Shown piece after piece: positions 47,208 through 56,030 of a stretch of DNA of 64,000 nucleotides. The number at the start of each line of letters is the position of its first letter. Position 1 is the stretch's first letter. The notes under the pieces were generated by a model that was given only the letters and a program-made list of their open reading frames with translations, was not told the origin of the DNA and ran no database searches. The translations under genes were made by a program, and so were the position numbers. The DNA comes from Marinomonas hwangdonensis (GTDB taxonomy: Bacteria; Pseudomonadota; Gammaproteobacteria; Pseudomonadales; Marinomonadaceae), in contig NZ_RIZG01000007.1 in assembly GCF_003721245.1 (NCBI RefSeq), positions 124,001 to 188,000 of the forward strand, given 5' to 3'.

Positions 47208-48401
47208 GTGTGGTTGTACATGACGCGTGTGTCTGTTGGTGTGTGTTTAACGGCTTTATTTTTGGTTGCGTGCAGTGATTCTAATGTCACATCGAGCGTA
47301 GAATCCTCAAGTGCTGCTGTCGAGTTACCTCTTCCGCTGACTGATCCAAAAGCCTTGCTTGGTTCGCAGTTGTTTTTTGATACCAATCTTTCTATGGCCC
47401 GTAATCAGTCCTGTGCCACTTGTCATAGCATTGACAATGCGTTTGTTGATAATCGTAAGGACGGCCTATTGGGCGCTGTTTCCATTGGTAGCGATGGCGT
47501 GTCCATGGGCGGGCGCAATGCGCCTTCCGCTGGGTACGCTGCTTTTTCTCCTGCATTTCACCGTATGGCAAATGGCGGGTATCGAGGTGGGCAATTTTTA
47601 GATGGTAGGGCGTCAGGGTTGACGCAGCAAGCAGCAGGGCCTTTTTTAAATCCCCTTGAGATGGCGCTGCCTAGCGCTGCCGCATTAATCGAGCGTGTGA
47701 AAGAAAATCCTCAATACGAAATCATGTTTAATGAGCAATATGGTGAGGGCGTACTTGAGGAAGCGGACAAAGGGTTAGCGGCTATTACGAATGCTATCGC
47801 CACTTTTGAAAAAACGACGTTGTTTATGCCATTTGATTCAAAATACGATCGTGCACTTCGTGGTGAAGTGACTCTTTCACCAGAAGAAGAGCTTGGTAAA
47901 ACCTTGTTTTTCTCTCAACAATTTACAAATTGTAATGCTTGTCACCAGTTAAATCGCTCTCCTATGAATGCTCAAGAGACCTTCACTAATTACGAATACC
48001 GCAATATTGGTGTGCCGGCTAACCCTGCGCTGTTGGCTTATGATGGTTACAAGAAAGATCTCGGTCTATTGGACAACTCAGCGGTCAATGATCCGATGCA
48101 CGCAGGTAAGTTCAAAGTTCCTTCTTTGCGTAATGTGGCGGTTACAGGGCCCTACATGCATAACGGTGTTTTCTCTGATCTGCGCACTGTTGTGCTTTTT
48201 TATGACAAATATAACAATCCAACTCGACGAATTAACCCTGAAACGGGGCAGCCTTGGGCTGAGCCAGAGGTTGCGGACAATATTGATTTTGCCAGTTTGC
48301 AAAAAGCACCTGCTTTATCGGATCAGCGAGTCGATGCGATTGTGGCCTTTCTTAAAACAATAACCGATGAGCGATACGAAAATTTGCTGACAGAAGAATA
48401 A
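47208..48401 (+). CDS. Di-haem cytochrome c peroxidase (CcpA/MauG family) lipoprotein
   Basis: A 397-residue exported protein with two c-type haem motifs, CATCH near residue 68 and CNACH near residue 246, in a CcpA/MauG fold. The N-terminus is a lipoprotein signal with the lipobox LVAC, so it should be anchored to a membrane on the periplasmic side. Distal features such as KVPSLRNVAVTGPYMHNG are typical of the second haem domain. Family members reduce hydrogen peroxide or modify proteins. The GTG at 47208 is used, but ATG 47220, four codons on, gives an equally good signal peptide; neither has a clear ribosome-binding site. A Fur-like box lies upstream. Confidence 0.88.
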   Translation: MWLYMTRVSVGVCLTALFLVACSDSNVTSSVESSSAAVELPLPLTDPKALLGSQLFFDTNLSMARNQSCATCHSIDNAFVDNRKDGLLGAVSIGSDGVSMGGRNAPSAGYAAFSPAFHRMANGGYRGGQFLDGRASGLTQQAAGPFLNPLEMALPSAAALIERVKENPQYEIMFNEQYGEGVLEEADKGLAAITNAIATFEKTTLFMPFDSKYDRALRGEVTLSPEEELGKTLFFSQQFTNCNACHQLNRSPMNAQETFTNYEYRNIGVPANPALLAYDGYKKDLGLLDNSAVNDPMHAGKFKVPSLRNVAVTGPYMHNGVFSDLRTVVLFYDKYNNPTRRINPETGQPWAEPEVADNIDFASLQKAPALSDQRVDAIVAFLKTITDERYENLLTEE

Positions 48402-48498
48402 TATCGAAAAATAGGCAATCAAGCTGCTTCGTGTATTATAGAGAAATCAGCGATTGCTGTTTCATTGTAGTCTTGAATTGTACGGAAGGATTGATGTT

Positions 48499-49551
48499 AT
48501 GAAATATGTTCCACTAGGCCGAACTGGACTAAAGGTTTCTCGTGTTTGTTTGGGAACCATGACGTGGGGTACACAAAATACGCAGGCCGATGCAGATGTG
48601 CAAATAGAATACGCTTTGGCAAATGGTGTGAATTTTATGGATACGGCAGAAATGTACTCTATCCCGCCCAATGCCGAATCTTATGGCAAGACGGAAACCA
48701 TTATAGGGGATTGGTTGTCTCGTCATTCTTCACGTCGTCAGGAGTTTGTGCTGGCAACTAAGATAGCAGGACCTGGTCTGAGCTATATTCGAAAGGGTGG
48801 CCCGATAACGGGGGAGTCTATTGTTTCCTCTGTAGAGGCTTCTTTAAAGCGCTTAAAAACAGATTATATCGACCTTTATCAATTGCACTGGCCGAATCGA
48901 TCGACCCCTCATTTTGCCAAGCATTTTCCTGGCGATATTTCTTTTACCGATCTTGATCGCAAGGCTCAGTCTGCACAAATGCTGGACATATTGCAGGGCA
49001 TAGATAAGTGTGTCAAAGCGGGTAAGATTCGTCATTTTGGTTTATCGGATGATACGACTTGGGGTATTAATGAGTACATCCGTTTAAGCGATCAGCATGG
49101 CTTACCACGAGTTGCTTCTATTCAAAATGAATTCAGCTTATTGCATGCAAAAGATTGGCCTTATTTGATTGAGAATTGTGTGCATGAGGATGTGGCTTAT
49201 TTGCCTTGGTCTGCACTTGCTGCAGGCGCGTTAACAGGAAAATACCTTGGTGGCGCTAGGCCTGAAGGGAGTCGTTGGAGCTATGCACAACGTAACGGTA
49301 TTTTTCGTGATACCCCGCATGTTGAGAAAGCCGTAACAGCCTATCTTGAGGTAGCTAAAAATCACGGTATTACGCCAGCTCAATTGGCTTTGGCATGGTG
49401 CGATCAGGTCGATGGTGTGAGTTCTACTATCATAGGTGCAACCTCTCTGAGTCAGTTGAAAGAGGATATGGCCGCTTTTGAGTTGGTATTATCAGAAGAG
49501 GCGCTTAAAGACATTATGACTGTCTTTAAAGAGTATCCAGTACCGTTTTAA
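48499..49551 (+). CDS. tas: NADP(H)-dependent aldo/keto reductase, Tas type
   Basis: A 350-residue aldo/keto reductase similar to E. coli Tas. It shows the YVPLGRTGLKVSRVCLGTMTWG N-terminus, the MDTAEMYSIPP motif with the catalytic Asp and Tyr, ATKIAGP with the catalytic Lys, LYQLHWPNRST, and STIIGATSLSQLKED for the cofactor. Tas suppresses a tyrosine-auxotroph phenotype in E. coli, but its real substrate is unsettled. ATG 48499 has GGAAGGA upstream; an in-frame start 15 codons earlier is rejected because it precedes the family N-terminus. Confidence 0.9.
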   Translation: MKYVPLGRTGLKVSRVCLGTMTWGTQNTQADADVQIEYALANGVNFMDTAEMYSIPPNAESYGKTETIIGDWLSRHSSRRQEFVLATKIAGPGLSYIRKGGPITGESIVSSVEASLKRLKTDYIDLYQLHWPNRSTPHFAKHFPGDISFTDLDRKAQSAQMLDILQGIDKCVKAGKIRHFGLSDDTTWGINEYIRLSDQHGLPRVASIQNEFSLLHAKDWPYLIENCVHEDVAYLPWSALAAGALTGKYLGGARPEGSRWSYAQRNGIFRDTPHVEKAVTAYLEVAKNHGITPAQLALAWCDQVDGVSSTIIGATSLSQLKEDMAAFELVLSEEALKDIMTVFKEYPVPF

Positions 49552-49580
49552 CGCCTTGGGTTGATGTACCTTGCTACAGT

Positions 49581-49606
49581 AAAAAAGTGCTTCGGCGCTT
49601 TTTTTG
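49581..49606 (+). terminator. Intrinsic terminator after tas
   Basis: A 10-bp stem with a TTCG tetraloop (AAAAAAGTGC/GCGCTTTTTT) followed by T residues. Confidence 0.9.
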
Positions 49607-49636
49607 AAACGGTGTTTTCTGGAGTGCCTGAAAGCA

Positions 49637-49669
49637 AAAAACCCGATGCGATATGCATCGGGTTTTTAT
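49637..49669 (-). terminator. Intrinsic terminator after the EF-G gene
   Basis: A perfect 13-bp stem (49637-49649 with 49655-49667) and a 5-nt loop, with A/T runs on both sides so it works in either direction. It lies about 25 bp after the stop of the reverse-strand EF-G gene. Confidence 0.9.
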
Positions 49670-49691
49670 TAGACTAAAAGAGATTTAAAAA

Positions 49692-51782
49692 TTATTTCTT
49701 TTCTCTTTCTTTCTTTTCTTTCACAGCGGCAATAACAGTTTCCGCTACGTTAGAAGGACATGGTAGGTAGTGAGAGAACTCCATAGAGAACTGACCACGA
49801 CCAGAAGTCATTGTACGTAGAGTACTGATGTAACCAAACATTTCAGATAGAGGAACGTCTGCCTTGATGCGAACACCAGTCAAACCTTTCTCTTGGTCTT
49901 TGATCATGCCGCGACGACGGTTCAAGTCACCGATAACATCACCAACGTGGTCATCAGGAGTGAACACATCCACTTTCATGATTGGTTCGATCAACTGTGG
50001 ACCCGCTTTTGGAATTGACTGACGGAAAGCGCCTTTAGCTGCGATTTCGAAGGCAATAGCAGAAGAGTCAACCGCGTGGAATCCACCGTCAAACAATTCA
50101 ACTTCAACGTCTAGTACAGGGAAGCCTGCTAGAACACCTTGTTCCATCATAGACTTAAAGCCTTTCTCTACTGCAGGGAAAAACTCTTTTGGTACGTTAC
50201 CGCCCACAACAGAAGACGTGAACTTGAAGCCAGAACCCACTTCACCTGGTTTGATGCGGTAGTCGATTTTACCGAACTGACCAGAACCACCAGATTGTTT
50301 CTTGTGTGTGTAAGTATCTTCAACGTTCTTAGTGATAGTTTCACGGTAAGCAACCTGTGGTTGACCAACGATTAGATCTACGCCGTAAGTACGTTTCAAG
50401 ATATCAACTTTGATGTCTAGGTGAAGTTCGCCCATGCCTTTAAGGATGGTTTCGCCAGAATCAATATCAGTTTCAACGCGGAACGTTGGATCTTCTGCAA
50501 CCATCTTACCAATCGCAATACCCATCTTCTCGTTACCACCTTTGTCTTTAGGTGTAACAGAGATAGATATAACTGGCTCAGGGAAAACCATCGCTTCAAG
50601 CGTACATTCGTGTTTAGGATCACAAAGCGTGTGACCAGTTTGTACGTTTTTCATACCAACGATTGCTAGTATATCGCCAGCTTGTGCAGTACTGATTTCT
50701 TTACGGTCGTTTGCTTGCATTTCTACCATGCGGCCAACACGCTCAGTTTTGCCCGTGAAGCTGTTAAGGATAGTATCACCCTTGTTCAATACGCCTGAGT
50801 ATACGCGTACGAAAGTAAGGGCACCAAAACGGTCATCCATGATTTTAAACGCAAGAGCTCGGAATGGCTCGTCAGCAGAGACGATTGCTTTCTTGCCGTT
50901 TGGATTACCTTCTTCATCAGTAAGATCTTGAGGAATTACGTCAGTTGGGCTTGGTAGGTAATCGATAACAGCGTCAAGAAGAAGCTGCATGCCTTTGTTT
51001 TTGAAAGCAGAACCACAGTATGTTGGGAAGAACGCAAGGTCACGAGTACCGTTACGGATACAACGTTTTAGGTCTTCCATAGAAGGCTCTTCGCCATCCA
51101 TATAAGCCATCATAACGTCGTCGTCTTGCTCAACAGCAGTTTCTAGAAGCTTTTCACGGTATTCTTCAACGATCTCTTCCATGTCAGCAGGAACGTCTTC
51201 GATACTGTAGTTTTCTGGCTGGCCAGAATCATCCCAGATGTACGCTTTACGAGATAGAAGGTCAACAACACCAGAGAACTGATCTTCAGTTCCGATTGGT
51301 AGAACCATGATTAGTGGAACAGCGCCTAGTACTTTTTGTACTTGTTCTGTTACACGGAAGAAGTTAGCACCTAGACGGTCTAATTTGTTTACGAAAATAA
51401 GACGAGATACTTCAGAATCGTTCGCATAGCGCCAGTTAGTTTCTGACTGTGGCTCTACACCGCCAGAACCACAAAATACACCGATACCGCCATCAAGAAC
51501 TTTCAGTGAACGGTATACTTCTACTGTGAAGTCAACGTGTCCAGGTGTGTCGATAACGTTAAAGCGGTGATCTTTCCAGAAACAAGTTACAGCCGCAGAC
51601 TGAATGGTGATACCACGTTCAGCTTCTTGTTCCATGAAGTCCGTAGTAGATTCGCCTTCATGAACTTCACCGATCTTGTGGATCATACCGGTCAGTTTAA
51701 GAATACGTTCTGTAGTGGTAGTTTTACCCGCGTCAACGTGAGCAAAAATACCGATGTTTCTGTATTTTGATAAGTCAGCCAT
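49692..51782 (-). CDS. fusA: Elongation factor G, second-type paralogue (FusA2-like)
   Basis: A translational GTPase of 696 residues. G motifs are [29 protein letters not shown] and VNKLDR, followed by EF-G domains II-V. The N-terminus [21 protein letters not shown] and the [12 protein letters not shown] stretch resemble the extra EF-G copies of Vibrio, Shewanella and relatives rather than the canonical EF-G of the str operon. The gene stands alone, with no rpsL, rpsG or tuf beside it. Whether it works in translocation or ribosome recycling cannot be told. Strong coding and a terminator fit an expressed, functional gene. Confidence 0.9.
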   Translation of the reverse strand: MADLSKYRNIGIFAHVDAGKTTTTERILKLTGMIHKIGEVHEGESTTDFMEQEAERGITIQSAAVTCFWKDHRFNVIDTPGHVDFTVEVYRSLKVLDGGIGVFCGSGGVEPQSETNWRYANDSEVSRLIFVNKLDRLGANFFRVTEQVQKVLGAVPLIMVLPIGTEDQFSGVVDLLSRKAYIWDDSGQPENYSIEDVPADMEEIVEEYREKLLETAVEQDDDVMMAYMDGEEPSMEDLKRCIRNGTRDLAFFPTYCGSAFKNKGMQLLLDAVIDYLPSPTDVIPQDLTDEEGNPNGKKAIVSADEPFRALAFKIMDDRFGALTFVRVYSGVLNKGDTILNSFTGKTERVGRMVEMQANDRKEISTAQAGDILAIVGMKNVQTGHTLCDPKHECTLEAMVFPEPVISISVTPKDKGGNEKMGIAIGKMVAEDPTFRVETDIDSGETILKGMGELHLDIKVDILKRTYGVDLIVGQPQVAYRETITKNVEDTYTHKKQSGGSGQFGKIDYRIKPGEVGSGFKFTSSVVGGNVPKEFFPAVEKGFKSMMEQGVLAGFPVLDVEVELFDGGFHAVDSSAIAFEIAAKGAFRQSIPKAGPQLIEPIMKVDVFTPDDHVGDVIGDLNRRRGMIKDQEKGLTGVRIKADVPLSEMFGYISTLRTMTSGRGQFSMEFSHYLPCPSNVAETVIAAVKEKKEREKK

Positions 51783-52058
51783 TACATTACTCTAAATAAG
51801 TTAGGACGAAATTTGCGCATTAGTATACAGGGCTTTTCTTCTTTCTAGCCAGGTATTTCGCGCTATTCTATTATATTTTATATGCTTAAAGAAAGGGGGC
51901 GGAGGCGCAATCTCGAAATTTGCCTCATCTTGGTTTGGTTGATAGATGCGCTTGATTGATAACCTAGGCTCTTCTGGAAAGTTCAGCAGTGTTTTTTGAC
52001 GCTCTAAAAGAAATCTTATATTGATTGAAGTCAGTTTAAATGGTTTTTTTATGCATTA
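51783..52058. other. Gene-free stretch upstream of the EF-G gene
   Basis: AT-rich intergenic DNA that must contain the EF-G promoter. No terminator hairpin, gene or RNA is recognised before the inverted repeat that begins at 52059. Confidence 0.5.
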
Positions 52059-52108
52059 AAGAGTCTAAATGAGAATTAACAATTAATTGTGTTCTCATTT
52101 AGACTCTT
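52059..52108. repeat. 17-bp perfect inverted repeat with inner palindrome
   Basis: The arms at 52059-52075 and 52092-52108 are perfect complements (AAGAGTCTAAATGAGAA and its reverse complement). The 16-nt centre itself contains the palindrome ACAATTAATTGT (52079-52090). There is no T-run on either side. It lies about 70 bp after the stop of the YgiM-like gene on the reverse strand, so it might be a non-standard terminator, an operator or a cruciform. Confidence 0.8.
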
Positions 52109-52178
52109 ACCTAGATGTGTAACGCTGTTCAGTGCCTAATACAAAAATGGGGCTGGTATGAATTACTCGTTTATTGGG

Positions 52179-52847
52179 TTATGACCATCTTCCCGAGCTG
52201 GTTTTTTTACGTCTCAACATGGGGAGAATGGTGCCCAGCAATAATCCACCAAACAGGGTAGCGGCACCTAGAATGAACCATTTTTGTTGAGTTGTGTCTT
52301 GCAAGTTCTCAGCATATTGTTTTGCAGCGTCGGCTTGCTGTTTTAGGCTAGCTAGTTGATAGCTGACATCGTCATTGTTAGCGACAATGGCTTGTGCTCG
52401 TTGAGAGAGTTCGGAGGCTTCCTGTAATTGTGCTTCTAAGGCGTTATTTCTTTGCTGCATTGTCGCGTTGGCATTCTCTAGGTCGGTAATCTTCTGATTT
52501 GAACGGCTCAAATCGTTTGAGATGAGTGTCACATCTTGCTTACTTTTATTAAGTTCTTGCTGAAGCTGATCAAGTTGATCTCTTGTAACCATGTCTTCAC
52601 TAAGAAAATAATCTGCAACCCAGCCTTCATTTCCACTTGGTGTTAGAACCTTGGTGTAGCCTTGACTTTGCTCTAGCACCTGAAGAGGAGTACCGCTTTT
52701 CAATCCTCTTTCAACGGCTCTTGTGGCGTTGTCCATGCCTTCTCTAATAGCCACGAACTGCACATCAGAAATATAGACAGTTGAGGCTTCTGCTGCAGCC
52801 GTCAGAATAAGTCCTAAGGTAAGGCCAATCATTTTTTTATTAGACAC
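52179..52847 (-). CDS. ygiM: YgiM-like SH3-domain membrane protein
   Basis: A 222-residue protein with a signal peptide (residues 1-22, LTLGLILTAAAEA), a bacterial SH3 domain (about 25-85, ending GNEGWVADYFLSE), a coiled coil (about 90-180) and a C-terminal membrane helix (WFILGAATLFGGLLLGTIL) followed by a short basic tail. This order is that of the YgiM/TIGR04211 family. SH3 parts of this kind often bind peptidoglycan; the exact role is not known. The start is a GTG at 52847 with AAGGA 7 nt upstream; an ATG six codons upstream would lack a ribosome-binding site. Confidence 0.88.
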   Translation of the reverse strand: MSNKKMIGLTLGLILTAAAEASTVYISDVQFVAIREGMDNATRAVERGLKSGTPLQVLEQSQGYTKVLTPSGNEGWVADYFLSEDMVTRDQLDQLQQELNKSKQDVTLISNDLSRSNQKITDLENANATMQQRNNALEAQLQEASELSQRAQAIVANNDDVSYQLASLKQQADAAKQYAENLQDTTQQKWFILGAATLFGGLLLGTILPMLRRKKTSSGRWS

Positions 52848-52919
52848 GTTAAGTTCCTTTAACAATCAATCACTTTATTTACTCAATACGATAATCATGA
52901 GAGGAATATTAAGCAATAG

Positions 52920-52943
52920 AAAAGGCCATCGTGATGGCCTTTT
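52920..52943 (-). terminator. Intrinsic terminator after the cysI-DUF934 pair
   Basis: AAAAGGCCAT and ATGGCCTTTT form a perfect stem with a 4-nt loop and T-runs on either strand, just after the DUF934 stop on the reverse strand. Confidence 0.88.
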
Positions 52944-52968
52944 CTGAGGGTTAAGTATGATTTTTTGC

Positions 52969-53448
52969 TTAGCGACGTAAGAACAAGGGTCTTGGGTCTG
53001 CTACATCACCTTGATAAGCGACTGAAAAAGGTTTGTGTAGAAGCAATGCTTTTTCCAAATCCACATTTTCATTGAACTGAAAGCTGCTAAAGCCGACACG
53101 CAATAAATAGCCCAATTGATCTGGGATAAATTGACCGAGTGCTCTTATATCTCCTTTGAACCCATGTCTTTCACGTAGTAATCGTGCATAACTAAAGCCT
53201 CTACCATCGGCAAAAGCAGGGAAGTGAACGCCAATCATGTCAAATTGATTGACATCGATACCTTCTAAAAAATCAACACCGTCACCTGCTTCTATCCAGA
53301 TGCCAGCGACTTTTGTCTCAAGCGTATCTTTATCTGCTAGCCATTTCTGAGCGGCTATTATGCTGTTTGTCGTCGGTGTTTCTTCAGGGTCTTGAGACCA
53401 CACATATGTATCGTTGACGATTTCCCCGTTTTTAATTAGCTTTGGCAT
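52969..53448 (-). CDS. DUF934 protein linked to sulfite/nitrite reductase
   Basis: A 159-residue protein of the DUF934 family, recognised from the central GIWIEAGDGVDFLE, GVHFPAFADGRGFSYARLLRERHGF and LGYLLRVGFSSFQ stretches. Members occur almost always beside the assimilatory sulfite reductase gene; their role is not established. The Met at 53448 is chosen because it begins the family N-terminus (PKLIKNGEIV) and has AGAGG 6 nt upstream; the frame extends 27 codons further upstream inside cysI. It overlaps the end of cysI by 17 bp, so the two are cotranscribed. Confidence 0.88.
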   Translation of the reverse strand: MPKLIKNGEIVNDTYVWSQDPEETPTTNSIIAAQKWLADKDTLETKVAGIWIEAGDGVDFLEGIDVNQFDMIGVHFPAFADGRGFSYARLLRERHGFKGDIRALGQFIPDQLGYLLRVGFSSFQFNENVDLEKALLLHKPFSVAYQGDVADPRPLFLRR

Positions 53449-55093
53449 AAGCGGCCTCTTTGAATGGTGTGATGCCAACGCGGCGGTAAGTGTCAATAAA
53501 GCGCTCGTCTTCATAGCGATATTCGACATAGACGTTCATCAGCTTCTGAATGACGCTACTAATGTCTTCTTGAGCAAAGGATGGGCCAAGAATTTTGCCA
53601 ATACTGGCGTCATGGCCTGAGGCGCCTCCAATCGATATTTGATAAAATTCTTCCCCTTTTTTATCTACCCCGAGAATACCGATATTACCAACGTGGTGGT
53701 GACCGCAGGCGTTCATGCAGCCTGAAATATTCAAGTCTATGTTGCCTAGGTCATACAAGTAATCTAGGTCGTTAAAGGTTTCTTGAATTTGTGCCGCGAT
53801 TGGAATGGATTTGGCATTTGCCAACGCGCAGAAATCACCTCCTGGGCAACAAATCATGTCTGTCAACAGGCCGAGAGTTGGCGTTGCAAAACCACTTTCT
53901 TTTGCCGCTTCCCACAAATCAACCAGTTGATCTTGGCGAACATCAGCCAATACAAGGTTTTGCTCGTGGCTCACGCGTAATTCTGAGAAACTAAAGCGAT
54001 CGGCAAGGTCTGCGGCTTTTTGCATTTGTTCTGCTGTCGCATCACCAGGAGCTTGGCCCGCTTTTTTCAGCGTTAAGGTGACAATACGGTAACCCGGTTT
54101 TTTGTGCTCAAAGGTGTTGCGTTCGTACCAGCGTGCGAAGCCAACACTCTCACTAAGTTTAGCGGTTAAGCTATCAGGGTTATTTTCTAAAGAAGCATAG
54201 TCAGGCTCTGAAAAGAAGCTCTGTAGACGTTCGAATTCACTCATTGGGACTGTGCTTTCTTTGCCACGTAGGTGAGCCCATTCAGCATCTACACGGTAAC
54301 GGAACTCTTCAATCCCCAAGGCTTTCACTAGTATTTTTATACGTGCTTTGTATTTATTGTCACGACGACCGTGTTGGTTGTAAACACGAATGATGGCATC
54401 GAGATACGTTAATAAATCGGCGCGAGGAATAAAATCACTAATGGTGACACCAACCATGGGTGTACGACCCAGTCCACCACCAACGATAACTTTGAAGCCA
54501 ATGTCACCCGCTTCGTTTTTCTTGATGTGTAAACCTATGTCATGCACTTGAGTAGCGGCACGGTCTGCAGAGTCGGTTGCGTTCACTGCAATTTTAAATT
54601 TGCGAGGAAGAAAGGCAAATTCAGGATGGAACGTAGACCATTGGCGTATAAGCTCGCAATAGGGTCGAGGGTCTACCACTTCATCAGAAATAACACCTGC
54701 ATATTGGTCTGTTGTGGTGTTGCGTATGCAGTTACCACTGGTTTGGACGGCGTGCATTTCCACGTCGGCTAATTCCGCTAATATATCAGGAACATCTTCT
54801 ATTTTAGGCCAGTTCAGTTGTAAATTTTGACGGGTACTGAAGTGCCCATAGGACCTGTCGTAGCGGCAGCTGATGTCAGCCAATTTGCGCAGTTGTGTGC
54901 TTGAAAGCATGCCGTAAGGAATAGCAATTCGTAGCATGGGCGCATAGCGCTGAACATACAGTCCATTTTGTAAACGTAATGGTAGAAATTCTTGCTCACT
55001 GAGTTCTTTGTTAAGGTAGCGGCGAGTCTGGTCGCGAAACTGTGCAACACGCTCTGAGACAAGTTGTTGATCAATGGCGTCGTATTGATACAT
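53432..55093 (-). CDS. cysI: Sulfite reductase hemoprotein (ferredoxin/NADPH type), CysI
   Basis: An assimilatory sulfite reductase of 553 residues that reduces sulfite to sulfide for cysteine synthesis. It has the N- and C-terminal nitrite/sulfite reductase half-domains and the siroheme plus [4Fe-4S] ligands CPGGDFC and SGCMNACGHH. The length fits the single-polypeptide type found in Pseudomonas, often fed by an electron donor other than CysJ; no cysJ is adjacent. The intergenic region before it (55094-55228) is where CysB would bind, though no site can be called with confidence. It overlaps the DUF934 gene. Confidence 0.92.
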   Translation of the reverse strand: MYQYDAIDQQLVSERVAQFRDQTRRYLNKELSEQEFLPLRLQNGLYVQRYAPMLRIAIPYGMLSSTQLRKLADISCRYDRSYGHFSTRQNLQLNWPKIEDVPDILAELADVEMHAVQTSGNCIRNTTTDQYAGVISDEVVDPRPYCELIRQWSTFHPEFAFLPRKFKIAVNATDSADRAATQVHDIGLHIKKNEAGDIGFKVIVGGGLGRTPMVGVTISDFIPRADLLTYLDAIIRVYNQHGRRDNKYKARIKILVKALGIEEFRYRVDAEWAHLRGKESTVPMSEFERLQSFFSEPDYASLENNPDSLTAKLSESVGFARWYERNTFEHKKPGYRIVTLTLKKAGQAPGDATAEQMQKAADLADRFSFSELRVSHEQNLVLADVRQDQLVDLWEAAKESGFATPTLGLLTDMICCPGGDFCALANAKSIPIAAQIQETFNDLDYLYDLGNIDLNISGCMNACGHHHVGNIGILGVDKKGEEFYQISIGGASGHDASIGKILGPSFAQEDISSVIQKLMNVYVEYRYEDERFIDTYRRVGITPFKEAAYAKAN

Positions 55094-55348
55094 ATAGTGT
55101 GAACCATGGTTGATAGATTATTTATAGTAAGAAGCATACTAGCAAATATCCTTTATTCTAAAAATGAATATTTATCTATATCTTTAGGGGTTTTCCTAAT
55201 AAGGCTTATTCGTCAAGCTGAGTGATGAATGCTTAATGTGGCTGAAGTAGGAAAAATACCCTACTTCTTTACTTGGTCTTTGGCTTTGCTGAATATCTCC
55301 TGTAATATATGCCTAATTGATCGTTCAGCAGTTTTGAAAAGGGTTATT

Positions 55349-55930
55349 ATGAATATTACGATTACCGATGGCGCCCAGGAATACCTTGCTTCTTTACTTG
55401 AAAAACAGGGAGTTGAGGGTATTGCCGTAAGAATTTTTATACAGCAACCTGGCACACCTCATGCCGAGACATGTCTAGCATATTGCCGTCCAGACGAAGT
55501 CAATGCGACGGATGAAATACTCAATTTGCCAAAATTAAAAGTTTACATAGAAAAAAACTCTGTGAATTTTTTGGATGAAGCCTATGTTGATTACACCGCA
55601 GAAAAAATGGGTGGCCAGTTAACCATTAAAGCCCCTAATGCGAAAATGCCAAAAGTCACTTCGGATAGTCCGATAGAAGATCAAGTCAATTATGTTCTTT
55701 ATTCCGATATCAATCCTGGTTTGGCCGCCCACGGCGGTGAAGTCAGCTTGATTGAAATAGTTGATGGTAAGGTTGCTATCTTGAAGTTTGGCGGTGGTTG
55801 TCAGGGTTGCAGCGCTGTAGATTTAACCCTCAAAGAAGGCGTTGAAAAGACGCTTCTAGAAAAAGTGCCTGGTTTGACGGCCGTCAAGGATTCAACAGAC
55901 CACACTGTAACAGACAATGCCTTTATGTAA
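55349..55930 (+). CDS. nfuA: Fe-S biogenesis protein NfuA
   Basis: NfuA carries and delivers [4Fe-4S] clusters to target enzymes. The 193-residue protein has a degenerate A-type (HesB-like) N-terminal domain (about 1-100) and an Nfu domain with the cluster-binding GGCQGCSAVDLT (CxxC) near residue 152. ATG 55349 fits the family start ITITDGAQEYL and has AAGGG 6 nt upstream; an in-frame start 40 codons upstream has no such support. It is divergent from cysI, whose product depends on Fe-S clusters. Confidence 0.95.
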   Translation: MNITITDGAQEYLASLLEKQGVEGIAVRIFIQQPGTPHAETCLAYCRPDEVNATDEILNLPKLKVYIEKNSVNFLDEAYVDYTAEKMGGQLTIKAPNAKMPKVTSDSPIEDQVNYVLYSDINPGLAAHGGEVSLIEIVDGKVAILKFGGGCQGCSAVDLTLKEGVEKTLLEKVPGLTAVKDSTDHTVTDNAFM

Positions 55931-55981
55931 TTAAGATTTCTGGTTAATGTAAAAGAGATTGCAGAGTAAAGGGTTTAAAAA

Positions 55982-56020
55982 AGGGGAGTTGCCGTTAGGC
56001 AATCCCCCCTTTTTTTATCT
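55982..56020 (+). terminator. Intrinsic terminator after nfuA
   Basis: GGGGA-G-TTGCC pairs with GGCAA-TCCCC around a GTTA loop, with one bulged G, followed by seven T residues. Confidence 0.85.
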
Positions 56021-56030
56021 TCATTAGTGC

